This document shows positions 8,552-17,377 of a DNA stretch of 45,167 nucleotides, piece by piece. This DNA is from Lachnospiraceae bacterium (GTDB lineage Bacteria; Bacillota; Clostridia; Lachnospirales; Lachnospiraceae): the NCBI GenBank assembly GCA_015056815.1, contig SVFN01000030.1, positions 1 through 45,167 of the forward strand, written 5' to 3'. The translations under genes and the position numbers were made by a program. The notes under the pieces were generated by a model. The model worked only from the letters and a program-made list of their open reading frames with translations, was not told the origin of the DNA and did no database searches. The first letter of the stretch is position 1; every line of letters starts with the position of its first letter.

Positions 8552-11161
8552 TCAGATCTCGATCTCCCGGCGAGGTCTGGAAAACAGATAGCCTTGTGAA
8601 AAATCAATATCATACTTCATCAGTTTCTCATGGATCTGCACATTCTCCACATATTCCGCAATGATCTTGACATTGCCAGCACTCAGGTTTTTCCAGACGG
8701 AGATCAGCGCGATCAGATCTTCTGACTGTTTATTCTCACAACATTTTTTGACAATAGAGCCATCGATCTTGAGATAATCAAACGGAATACCTATCACATG
8801 CTGCAGATTCGAAAAGCCGCTGCCAAAGTCATCAATAGAAACCTTGCCGCCCAGTTTATGGATCCGGTCCACAAAAGTAAGCAACTCATCATACGACGGG
8901 ATATCCTCATTCTCCAGGATTTCAAATACAAAGTTTTCCGGATGCTCCGTATTCAAGAGAAATCCGTAGATATATTCCGTCAATTCGCGATTGGAGATAT
9001 CCCGGAATCCAAGATTAATGCTGACGCTGTTGTCTTTCTGCTCCTTAAACCGCTCAAATACCTTTTTAACCATAAGCATGGAAATGCGGTCGTATAAAAG
9101 GCCGAAGCTTCTTGCCACATCCAGAAAACTGTCCGGATAATACAGATTGCCTTCTTCGTCCTCCAGACGCATCAGGGATTCATAGTGATGGATCCTTTTT
9201 TCCCGGTTATCATAAATCCCCTGAAAATAAGGGATCACCTTATCATGGGAGATCGCATAATTGATCACGTTCACAATATGGTATTTCCATCGGATACTAT
9301 CCTCATCCAGCTGTTCTTCGGCAGCATTTCGCACATAAAACTGCACATTCTTCTGAAGCATCTCCACTCTTGCCGCACTGTAAACAGCAAGGATGTCAAC
9401 GTTTTTACAGTTATCCAGGATACAGAACATCGGAACGATGGCAATATACTCATCATGTGTGTCAAACAGCTCCCGCTGCAGCGTTTCCATATCCTGTGCA
9501 AAACTTGACAGCGAAACCAGATAGGACGGTGCTCCTATTGCGACTCTCCAACGATCCAGGTGATAAAAACGGTAATGTTTTTCCTGGGCATAGGACGCGC
9601 ATTTGGAAAGATAATTCTGGTAGGTGAGCTGTATCAGCTGTTCTGTAAATACCGTACGCATGCTTGCGATATCGTATACATTGATCATGCAGATCCTGTC
9701 ATACCCCTTTAAGCGGATGTCCATGTTCATCGCTGCGGCATTCGGCACATCCGAATTATCCGAATACAGAAGTTTCTTCTCGCATTCCCGCACAAACTCC
9801 ATCTGATCGTCCATACAGTCGCTGTCAGCACTGTGTTCAAACCGGCTTTCTGTTTCTAACAGATACTCCAAAAGCTTCTCATTATCCTTTTCCAGTGCTT
9901 CGGCATGCATAAATACATAAGGATTATACTGCTGCGATGCTTTTTCCTCCCCGACAGCCGATACCGCAAATGCACAATTGGCAAACAGATTCCTTCCATT
10001 CGCATAAACGATCTCTCCCTCCGTCAGGCAGCCGCAGATATTCGAGTTTTCATAAGCGGAAAGCTCCCATTTGACACAATTGGAATAGATCATGGCGCGG
10101 ATGATACAGGAATAGCCAAAGATCGTCTCCGCCTTTTCAAAATTTTCCACCTGCTGAAACATGGCCCGGTTATCCGCGACCATCTTTCTGTCATAGATAA
10201 AAGCTCTCCTCAGCTTCCTGCCGACCCGCACATTGTGACTGGCATTTAGCATATTTCTTTTCCGGTATCTTTCAATATCCGGTCTTTGCTCATAAGCTCT
10301 TCGGTAGAGCGGAGATTCCGATGGGAAGACATCATTCATACACCGTTCATTCGAACAGCTCATGATGATCGGTACATCCGGTACATCTGCATAGACATAG
10401 GGGAATACGCTTGCATACTCGACCCGGTCTTTAAATTCTTCCCCGATCTCCTGCTGATACTGTTCGGCTGCGTCTTTCCCGTCGATCGAAAGAATGCAGG
10501 ATCCGAACGAATCGGTAACCTGTACTTCCCTGCCGATTGCCTCCGTACCTGTCGCATAGGAAGTAAAGCTTTCTACCCGTTTCCCGCTGATGGAAGCTAA
10601 CAGCATGTCTTCATATGACCAGCCATTCTCATCAAACACGAATCCCTGTTCGGAAAGTACTCTCGCATTATTTTCCGGCGCTCCGGCGAGCCCGCCGATC
10701 ATCTGTACTCCCGGGAAATAATCATTGCACTGTTCCACAAAACTTGCGACATCCAGGTATTTACGTGTGAGGAACGTTAAAAGCAGCTTCGTATCTTCCT
10801 CCAGGATTCCTTCCCTGATCTTGCGACATAAGACCTCCGGCAGCACCGGTTCACCTGATTCTTCAAAAGTCGGAAGTCTCAGCATCCTTACTCTGCCTTC
10901 CTGCATCTGCGTCACGGAGATCACGCACTGATTGCGCAACAGCTTCCCCTTACCGATCACAGCGGAAGTACTCGTGCCAAAAATATGCGCCTGCGGTACC
11001 ATTTCCTTAATAAATTCCGCAAGCTCCACTGCCTCCTGCGGCTGATGGATCGCCGTATGGACTCGGATCAGGATATCTCGTTCTGATTCATTTAACATAA
11101 GCTGCTTAAATATATCTTCAAGATGCGATTTGGATATGTATTGAAAATTCCATGTAAACAT
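8552..11161 (-). CDS. FIST sensor - degenerate GGDEF - EAL c-di-GMP phosphodiesterase
   Basis: The 869-residue soluble protein starts with a FIST N domain (about 25-200: HIFGTSTSAVIG, VQMIGGLAGAPENNA) and a FIST C domain (about 205-400), predicted small-ligand sensors. Residues about 480-610 look like a GGDEF domain that has lost its signature (LDRWRV where GGDEF is expected). An EAL domain fills 630-869. Its catalytic positions are largely kept: E661 in ESLMR (replacing EALLR), N716, E747/E750 in FEILENE, D777-D778 in IDDFGSG, K798 in LKID, E836 in AEYVE and Q856 in SQGY. It therefore probably hydrolyses c-di-GMP in response to a FIST ligand. It is first in an operon with the LacI-like receptor and DUF5722 genes; an AAGGGA site precedes the ATG. 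Confidence 0.88.
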   Translation of the reverse strand: MFTWNFQYISKSHLEDIFKQLMLNESERDILIRVHTAIHQPQEAVELAEFIKEMVPQAHIFGTSTSAVIGKGKLLRNQCVISVTQMQEGRVRMLRLPTFEESGEPVLPEVLCRKIREGILEEDTKLLLTFLTRKYLDVASFVEQCNDYFPGVQMIGGLAGAPENNARVLSEQGFVFDENGWSYEDMLLASISGKRVESFTSYATGTEAIGREVQVTDSFGSCILSIDGKDAAEQYQQEIGEEFKDRVEYASVFPYVYADVPDVPIIMSCSNERCMNDVFPSESPLYRRAYEQRPDIERYRKRNMLNASHNVRVGRKLRRAFIYDRKMVADNRAMFQQVENFEKAETIFGYSCIIRAMIYSNCVKWELSAYENSNICGCLTEGEIVYANGRNLFANCAFAVSAVGEEKASQQYNPYVFMHAEALEKDNEKLLEYLLETESRFEHSADSDCMDDQMEFVRECEKKLLYSDNSDVPNAAAMNMDIRLKGYDRICMINVYDIASMRTVFTEQLIQLTYQNYLSKCASYAQEKHYRFYHLDRWRVAIGAPSYLVSLSSFAQDMETLQRELFDTHDEYIAIVPMFCILDNCKNVDILAVYSAARVEMLQKNVQFYVRNAAEEQLDEDSIRWKYHIVNVINYAISHDKVIPYFQGIYDNREKRIHHYESLMRLEDEEGNLYYPDSFLDVARSFGLLYDRISMLMVKKVFERFKEQKDNSVSINLGFRDISNRELTEYIYGFLLNTEHPENFVFEILENEDIPSYDELLTFVDRIHKLGGKVSIDDFGSGFSNLQHVIGIPFDYLKIDGSIVKKCCENKQSEDLIALISVWKNLSAGNVKIIAEYVENVQIHEKLMKYDIDFSQGYLFSRPRREIEI

Positions 11162-11213
11162 CAGCTTTTCCCTTCTTTATCGTCACGACTGCCCTTTGGG
11201 TATACTCATTGTT

Positions 11214-11222
11214 AGTATAACA
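11214..11222 (-). promoter_or_regulatory. Possible extended -10 promoter for the FIST-EAL operon
   Basis: On the minus strand TGTTATACT fits an extended -10 element (TGnTATAAT) about 50 bases upstream of the FIST-EAL start. No good -35 hexamer is visible 17 bases further up, so the call is weak. Confidence 0.3.
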
Positions 11223-11251
11223 TTTTATCCGCAGAAATGCTACTCCCCTGT

Positions 11252-11282
11252 AAAAAAAGCAGGAAACGTTGCAGCTTTTTTT
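11252..11282. terminator. A/T-armed hairpin between cotH-type gene and FIST-EAL
   Basis: AAAAAAAGC (11252-11260) pairs with GCTTTTTTT (11274-11282) around a 13-base loop. It looks like a bidirectional terminator with A and T tracts built into the arms. It lies just beyond the stronger hairpin at 11290-11314 and upstream of the FIST-EAL promoter region. Confidence 0.55.
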
Positions 11283-11289
11283 CAAAGAA

Positions 11290-11314
11290 ACGAGAGGAGC
11301 ATCGCTCCTCTCGT
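11290..11314 (-). terminator. Intrinsic terminator of the CotH-type gene
   Basis: ACGAGAGGAG (11290-11299) and CTCCTCTCGT (11305-11314) are perfectly complementary with a 5-base loop. On the minus strand it starts 10 bases after the CotH-type stop and runs into TTCTTTG. Together with the next hairpin it isolates the CotH gene from the FIST-EAL operon. Confidence 0.8.
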
Positions 11315-11323
11315 CTGAACATC

Positions 11324-14300
11324 CTATTTTATCATAACTGTCGCTGCCTGTCCTTTTTTCTTCAAAAGCTTCTGATAAGCCTTCTTCTGTTTCTTCGGCA
11401 CTTTGATCACTGCCTTCTTATGAATGCCCTTGAATGCATTTTTACCGACTTTTTTCAATACGGTTGATTTCACTGTGATCTTCTTTAAATTTTTGGCATT
11501 GTAAAATGCCTTGGCTCCGATCGTTGTGACTGTTTTCGGTATCGTAAATCCGGTAAGCTTCTTTGCCTGCCTGCAGGCATTGTCCGCAATCGCTGTTACC
11601 GTATAGGTTACACCGCCTTCGGTAATGGTTGCAGGAAGCGAGATCTTCTTTACCTTCTTATTCGTACTGTTTTTAAATGCCACTTCCGGAGCGGTCGCAC
11701 TGTCCTTTATCACTACAAAGACATTCGTTCCCTTCGTGATAAATGTACCCTTTTTCTGGGGCGCCTTTACCACTTCTGCCGCCTCTGCGGTATTTGGAGC
11801 GGACGGCTTCGGACTGTCTGACGGTTTGGGATCCTGGCTATTCTCCCCGCTGCTTCCGGAAGTTCCCCAAACTCCGTCTCCGGAATTCTTCGGTGTGACT
11901 GTCTTTAATTCCTCCTCCGTAGTGATCAGTACCTTCTGCTCCGTACTGTCATAATACGTTACCGTCTCAAAATTGCCAAATGCCCTCCGGCGCAACGCTT
12001 TTTGTTTGGAAATAGCATCTCCCGGCAGCCTTGTCATATCGGTAATATCCGCATTTACATCCTCTGCCTCTCCGACTGAAACCGCATCTGTCACCTTACC
12101 GTCTTTGTCGTAAACGATCACCTGATACTGCTTGTTGTCAATGATACGATCCGGCCATTCGATGTCTCCTTCCGGCACCTGATACGGAAGAAGCGTCGTC
12201 CCTTCATATGTCGCTGTCTCCTCTTGCTTCGCCCGGATCAGATAAGAGGTATGCGCCTTGATCGTACCATTCAGCTCCAGGCTCACAACTGCTCCGTCCG
12301 TATAACCGCCTTTTTGCTTTGCTCTGTTGGAAAGATAAGAAATCTTATATCCCGTCAGATCGATATCCTGATCCGAATTATTATACAGCTCGATAAAATC
12401 GTGGGACATCGGGACGTCTCCTGCCGCGCCGCCTCCGTAGATCTGGTTGATGATCAGTCCTGTTTTTTCCACATTCTCCACCGGCTTCTCCTGCTCTTTT
12501 ACCTTCGCGGTCGGTGCAGACTCAAGACTTCCCCGGCCCACTCCGCTTACGACAGAAACTTTGATCGTTTTTCCAAGTTCTGCTGCTGTCAGTGTTAAGC
12601 TGTCACCATCTGCTTCTTCGATCTTGCTGTCATCCGCATACCAGATATAAGTAAGATCATTGTAATTGCAGTTCTCTACAACTGCTTTGAGCGTCTCCCC
12701 GATCCTGGTCTCTCCCTGTATGGAAACTGTACCTGTGATCTTATCCGGCACTGCTGCCTGGAAGTTTGTAAAATTCATCTCACCCGCGATCGCGTTCTTC
12801 GCATTGTTGATGCCAAGCACCATCACAGTGTTATACTCCGCCGGATTGCCTAACAGATCATCACCGATCGTAATCTCCGCCTTGCCATCCGACACCGGCA
12901 CATAGATGCTTCCGTCTGCCTCAACACTCTTACCGTTTACCACAAACTCCACATAACCTGCATTTTTATCCTTCACATCTGCCACAGCAGTCTTCTTTCC
13001 ATCCCCGTCCGTCGTTACGGTGACAGAGATCTTATCGGAAACAGAATTTCCAAAGGAACCATACAGCTTTTTCACCTGCTCCGTTACCTGTGCTTCATTC
13101 TCTGCTGTCGTCTGCATGCTGAACTTTTCATCCATCCATTCCAGACGTTTCTCAATAAACGTCTTCATGGATGTAACTGCCTCATGATAAGTCTGGCTGG
13201 TAATATACTGCTTCTCCCCATTGACAAAAGCGAATCCTCTGTATCCTCCATAGGTATTCTTCCATTTTTCATCATTCGCCTCGGAAGCTGTCCGGTTCTT
13301 TTTCTCCAGCGTATCGATCTTGCCGCCTTCTTTGATCATATCCTCGATGACCGTCGGACGATAAGCATGATATGCTTCATATGCCTTTGTTATAAAATAC
13401 GGATCCTTAACCAGATACAGATACCAGGACTGTCCCTGATAGGCAACCTCCTGGAAACCTCCCTGATTCGTCGGTATGGAATCCAACACCGTATGCCAGT
13501 TGTCGTAGACAAACGGTCCGGTCATGCTGTACATGTTGATGTTTCCCCATGCCCAGTCGTAATCCCATGCAGGTCCCATCTTTGCCTTGCCGTTCAGAGC
13601 CTTATACAGATAGGTGCTGTTCTTCATGGAATCCCAGTTGTTGGTATACTCATTTACCAGCCAGTACTTTACCAGGGAATCCATATCAAACAGATCCGTA
13701 TAATGTGTCTTCTTTCCATCATAGGTCGTGGTGAAATCCGCTCCCCGAAGCGCCGCTTCATAAGCATCCAGATATCCCTTCGTAAAGTTCATCATTTCAT
13801 TGCTGGTCTTTGCATATTCCGGCCTTCGGAAAAACATTTTGAACCCGCCCTGTGTGGTCGTGAAGGTGGAAATATATTTTGTCGGATTTCCGTCCACCCT
13901 GAAATCCATGTCCAGAAGGAAACCACCTGTGAATTTCGGGATCTCCTCCGTATAATAATCCGAGATTTTGTATGTCTTGTTTTTAAAGTTCACATTGCCG
14001 GTCTCATACCAGTCATAGTTTTCTTCCATAGCACTCGTAAGGGCATCTGCGTCCAAAGTTGTCTCCTTGGCACAGATTGCCTCGGCAATATCTTCCGCCA
14101 TACCTTCCCAGTCATGGATATCCACTCTGGAAGAACCGACACGGATATGCTCGCAAAGCTCATAGGTTCCCTCGTAAGAGCCGTTTAAGATCAATACCAC
14201 GTTCGTGGTGCCCATTGCGCATTCCATCCCGATATCTCTGGAAAACTCATAGACGAGGATATTCCGCATATTAGTGTGATCGATAGCATCTGCCAAAAGT

Positions 14301-16123
14301 ACCCAGTGTTTATTTTTGCCGCCGCCAATCCCCAGCAGATCGGCTTTGGATTTTAATTTTAATTTATAAGGCTTCTTGACACCGTTACCGCTCGCCCAGC
14401 TCCACGTAGAATTACCGCGTCCTCTGATCGTGGTCGCACCGTCATAGAGATACTTGGTGTCCGGGAACTCATCATTGCCCTGCACGCGGATGTGTGCATC
14501 TTTATCCACCGTATTACTGGTCACCGCCGCGCCGTCATCCGTTTCCACATAGACAACCGGAAGCTCGCTCAAATATGTGGTGAGATTCCAGAACACGCTG
14601 TTATCCGTTGCCGTCACTTTCACAGTGATGAACTTCTCCAGATCGTCCTTTGTCGGAGTATAGGTATCCCCTGTATTGGCGATCGTTTTCCCGCCGACAC
14701 TCCACTGATAAGTGAACTGAAGTTCCCCTGCATTCTGGACAGACACCTTCAAAGGCTCGCCCACCTTCGCATAGTCCCTGTCAAAAACCGCTTTCTGTTC
14801 ATTCTCCGTTTTTACTGTAACCTTGAAAGAAAGACTGTATCCTTCTTCCGTATAAGCAGTCAGGATCACCGGTGTGTCCGCACCGATACTCTTTGTATCT
14901 GCAATCGCAGTATTGCCTTCAATCCTTAATACACTTTCATCGCTGCTCTTCCAGCTTACGCTTACCTCTCCCGCCTTATCCGGCAGTCCGATCTGCGTCT
15001 TTACAGCCGAAGACTTCTCTCCCTCTGCGAAGGAAAGGGAAAGACTTGCCAGATATACATATCCTGCCGCTGATGAAGTAAGTACCTGTGAGGGAATCTG
15101 ATAACAGTCTTTTACAGCGCTCCATTTATCGGACAGACCCGCCAACTTCGTGCCGTTCTTAAGATCCTTCTCCGCAACAGCCGTAATTCCCTCTCCGATG
15201 CTGGTTGTCGAGCCGTTATCCAGATAATAGCAATCGGAAATATTGGCTGCAAGCTCCCCATTCTGATTCGCAACTCCCGCAATGCCGTACCCATCATATC
15301 CTTCAAACTGGATCACACCTGTGTTAAGGCAGCTTGTAATGCTCTTGCAGGCAGTTTTCGCAATACGTCCGATCATACCGCCTGTATAGTTTAAACTCGT
15401 GGAGCTGTTGGCATTGATATCCATTCCGTTGTAACAGTCGCTGACGGAAACATTGGTATTGCCGATGCCGTCTTCGGTACGACATTCGCCGATGATCCCG
15501 CCGGCCCCCACCACGTCACACTGCTTGGACGGACTTACAATCATCTGTCCATTCAGCACTGCAATGTTCTCAATCCCGGAATAACCGTTTACTTCTCCGG
15601 CAAGTGTTCCAATCGCTGCCAGTCCATCCGAAAAATCGGTACGGATGTCCACGTCTGTAAAGATAATATTCTTAACGTTTGCCGGATCTTGTGCCTCACT
15701 GCCTGCAATAACGCTGAAAAGGCCAACCTGTCCGTACTTTCCGCTGACAGTCCCGTCCAGATGAATCGTCATACCGCTTATGACATGTCCCTGCCCGTCA
15801 AATGTGCCGGAGAAGACATTCGGATCCTTAGGATTCATAGTTCCCTTGTTGCCGATATATCCTCCGAGTGACTCCCAGTTCCTTCCCGACAGATCGATAT
15901 CTTCTGTCAGAATATAGTCTCCCGTCATGGGATACGAAGAGTCGGAACCGATCTTCGCCAATTCTTCCGCAGACGAAATAGCGATCACGTTCGAGGCTTT
16001 CTGCGGGGTCGGCGCAACCGCTTTGGCCACTGTACCCATACCCGTGCCGGAAGCGACCATGGCCGCAGACAGCAGGAAAGCAAGTGCACGTTTTCCCCAT
16101 CCTGTTTTTGTAAAATGTTGCAT
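11324..16123 (-). CDS. Giant secreted CotH-kinase surface protein (GLUG, Ig-like, LTD, LRR)
   Basis: The 1599-residue exported protein starts at MQHFTK, with GGTGG 7-8 bases upstream, and has a signal peptide of about 38 residues. Next come GLUG-like beta repeats (about 60-330: FDGQGHVISGMTI, AGGIIGE) and two Ig-like segments. A CotH kinase-like domain follows (about 555-1010: IRGRGNSTWSW, HTNMRNILVYEFSRDIG, NWDSMKNSTY, GPAWDYDWAWGN). After further Ig-like segments comes a lamin-tail domain (about 1225-1370: HDFIELYNNSDQDIDLTGY) and, after a Ser/Pro linker, a C-terminal BspA-type LRR_5 (about 1490-1599). CotH of Bacillus is an atypical kinase of spore-coat proteins; here the domain sits in an extracellular scaffold, so its substrate is unknown. 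It is monocistronic by its own promoter and terminators. Confidence 0.87.
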   Translation of the reverse strand: MQHFTKTGWGKRALAFLLSAAMVASGTGMGTVAKAVAPTPQKASNVIAISSAEELAKIGSDSSYPMTGDYILTEDIDLSGRNWESLGGYIGNKGTMNPKDPNVFSGTFDGQGHVISGMTIHLDGTVSGKYGQVGLFSVIAGSEAQDPANVKNIIFTDVDIRTDFSDGLAAIGTLAGEVNGYSGIENIAVLNGQMIVSPSKQCDVVGAGGIIGECRTEDGIGNTNVSVSDCYNGMDINANSSTSLNYTGGMIGRIAKTACKSITSCLNTGVIQFEGYDGYGIAGVANQNGELAANISDCYYLDNGSTTSIGEGITAVAEKDLKNGTKLAGLSDKWSAVKDCYQIPSQVLTSSAAGYVYLASLSLSFAEGEKSSAVKTQIGLPDKAGEVSVSWKSSDESVLRIEGNTAIADTKSIGADTPVILTAYTEEGYSLSFKVTVKTENEQKAVFDRDYAKVGEPLKVSVQNAGELQFTYQWSVGGKTIANTGDTYTPTKDDLEKFITVKVTATDNSVFWNLTTYLSELPVVYVETDDGAAVTSNTVDKDAHIRVQGNDEFPDTKYLYDGATTIRGRGNSTWSWASGNGVKKPYKLKLKSKADLLGIGGGKNKHWVLLADAIDHTNMRNILVYEFSRDIGMECAMGTTNVVLILNGSYEGTYELCEHIRVGSSRVDIHDWEGMAEDIAEAICAKETTLDADALTSAMEENYDWYETGNVNFKNKTYKISDYYTEEIPKFTGGFLLDMDFRVDGNPTKYISTFTTTQGGFKMFFRRPEYAKTSNEMMNFTKGYLDAYEAALRGADFTTTYDGKKTHYTDLFDMDSLVKYWLVNEYTNNWDSMKNSTYLYKALNGKAKMGPAWDYDWAWGNINMYSMTGPFVYDNWHTVLDSIPTNQGGFQEVAYQGQSWYLYLVKDPYFITKAYEAYHAYRPTVIEDMIKEGGKIDTLEKKNRTASEANDEKWKNTYGGYRGFAFVNGEKQYITSQTYHEAVTSMKTFIEKRLEWMDEKFSMQTTAENEAQVTEQVKKLYGSFGNSVSDKISVTVTTDGDGKKTAVADVKDKNAGYVEFVVNGKSVEADGSIYVPVSDGKAEITIGDDLLGNPAEYNTVMVLGINNAKNAIAGEMNFTNFQAAVPDKITGTVSIQGETRIGETLKAVVENCNYNDLTYIWYADDSKIEEADGDSLTLTAAELGKTIKVSVVSGVGRGSLESAPTAKVKEQEKPVENVEKTGLIINQIYGGGAAGDVPMSHDFIELYNNSDQDIDLTGYKISYLSNRAKQKGGYTDGAVVSLELNGTIKAHTSYLIRAKQEETATYEGTTLLPYQVPEGDIEWPDRIIDNKQYQVIVYDKDGKVTDAVSVGEAEDVNADITDMTRLPGDAISKQKALRRRAFGNFETVTYYDSTEQKVLITTEEELKTVTPKNSGDGVWGTSGSSGENSQDPKPSDSPKPSAPNTAEAAEVVKAPQKKGTFITKGTNVFVVIKDSATAPEVAFKNSTNKKVKKISLPATITEGGVTYTVTAIADNACRQAKKLTGFTIPKTVTTIGAKAFYNAKNLKKITVKSTVLKKVGKNAFKGIHKKAVIKVPKKQKKAYQKLLKKKGQAATVMIK

Positions 16124-16180
16124 AAATAATCCACCTTCCTTTGTATAAATAGACAACTTTCGCACAAACTCATTAGAACT

Positions 16181-16209
16181 ATTTTATCATTGAATGGCGA
16201 TTATGACAA
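16181..16209 (-). promoter_or_regulatory. Putative sigma-A promoter of the CotH-type gene
   Basis: On the minus strand TTGTCA (16209-16204) and TAAAAT (16186-16181) are 17 bases apart, each matching the consensus at five of six positions. The predicted leader is about 50 bases. Confidence 0.6.
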
Positions 16210-16330
16210 ATGCTATTTAGAAGATTCCCAAAATTTTTACATTTTATTCAAAAGAAAGGCGCAAATACGGTTACCTGCTGCCGGGTATCATTCCGGAACA
16301 GACTCGTGAAAGGATCGGACTTTTGATCTA

Positions 16331-17377
16331 TCACTCCAATGTCAGATTCAGGTATCCCCGGAAAGACTGATTGCCGGCCGTTGTCTTCTCAGCCGGTTCC
16401 TTGCAACAGATCAGTCCGATGCATCCGGATGCCGGATTGTCTGCGTCGGAAGTGCTTGTGTGGGATTCTCCGGTAACAAAGGGATTTCGGCGAAGGTATC
16501 CTTTTGCTGCGGCAAGTCCGAGATGCTTTAAGACTTGATACAGATCACGGTCTGTGAGAGTGGTTTCCAATATGTGGATTTTCTCTCCCGCAGTTCTCAG
16601 CAAAAGGATCTCGCTTCGGTCCTTTATCGTAATCTTGTAGGCTTTGCCGCCGCAAAATTCGTTTTCCTTCAGCGCATACGTAACAGCCTGCTCATCCCAT
16701 TGCACATAGCCGGGTGCACGAAAGCGTGCATCACGGATCTGCCGATAGGTGCCGGGGGAACATATATTTATCCCGATATCCGGTCTGTTTTCAAAATGGT
16801 TCCCGACCATTTTCTCCTGCTCATCCGTTGATGTTATCTGTTGATCCTGCAAGGCTGCCGATCGTATTGGCGGTAATTCGCATTCCTTCACATAAAATGC
16901 CTTCTGAAAGCCCAGCCGCTCATAATATCCCCGCAGATGTTCGTCCGCAGGCTCTAAAATAAGAGGCTCGCCAAAATATCTGTATGCAAATCGAAGAAGT
17001 CCTGCGGCGATCCCTTGTCTTTGATATTCCTTTTTGACTGCAACCGCATAAATATAGCGCACCGGCATCTCCTGCAGCACCGGCGGCTGTTTTCCCTCTC
17101 CGTCAGGATGGGGGAAGGATTTTTCCCGGCTATACGGTTCCGACTGCCAAAGAGGCAACGATGCAGGCTGCAGAACACTGGCCGAAAGACAGTAGGCTGC
17201 CCCTACCGGTATCCGCCCATCCAGGCACACTACGGTCGTATCCGGATGAAAACGGTTGGCAAAGAAGAAGTCGATATAACTTCTGTCATCCCCAAAAGCT
17301 TCTTCCCAAAGTTTTTTTAACGGTTCTTTCATGGTATCCTCTGCCGTTGAAAAGAGGTATCGTCTTTGTTTATTCAT
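16331..17377 (-). CDS. GNAT family N-acetyltransferase (Eis-like)
   Basis: The product of about 348 residues carries an N-terminal GNAT fold with the acetyl-CoA loop VAVKKEYQRQGIAAGLL (about residues 115-131) and the typical GYYERLGFQKAF segment. The C-terminal half resembles the second domain of Eis-like acetyltransferases, but the substrate cannot be told. The start MNKQRR at 17377 overlaps the stop of the upstream DUF2156 gene by a few bases, pointing to translational coupling; the Shine-Dalgarno sequence there is weak. A longer in-frame start at 17422 would overlap by about 50 bases. No clear terminator was found after the stop. Confidence 0.82.
   Translation of the reverse strand: MNKQRRYLFSTAEDTMKEPLKKLWEEAFGDDRSYIDFFFANRFHPDTTVVCLDGRIPVGAAYCLSASVLQPASLPLWQSEPYSREKSFPHPDGEGKQPPVLQEMPVRYIYAVAVKKEYQRQGIAAGLLRFAYRYFGEPLILEPADEHLRGYYERLGFQKAFYVKECELPPIRSAALQDQQITSTDEQEKMVGNHFENRPDIGINICSPGTYRQIRDARFRAPGYVQWDEQAVTYALKENEFCGGKAYKITIKDRSEILLLRTAGEKIHILETTLTDRDLYQVLKHLGLAAAKGYLRRNPFVTGESHTSTSDADNPASGCIGLICCKEPAEKTTAGNQSFRGYLNLTLE

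Noticed and set aside
13184-14188. 334-residue plus-strand open frame
   Set aside because: It is antisense to the CotH kinase domain, and its composition is that of a reversed coding strand.
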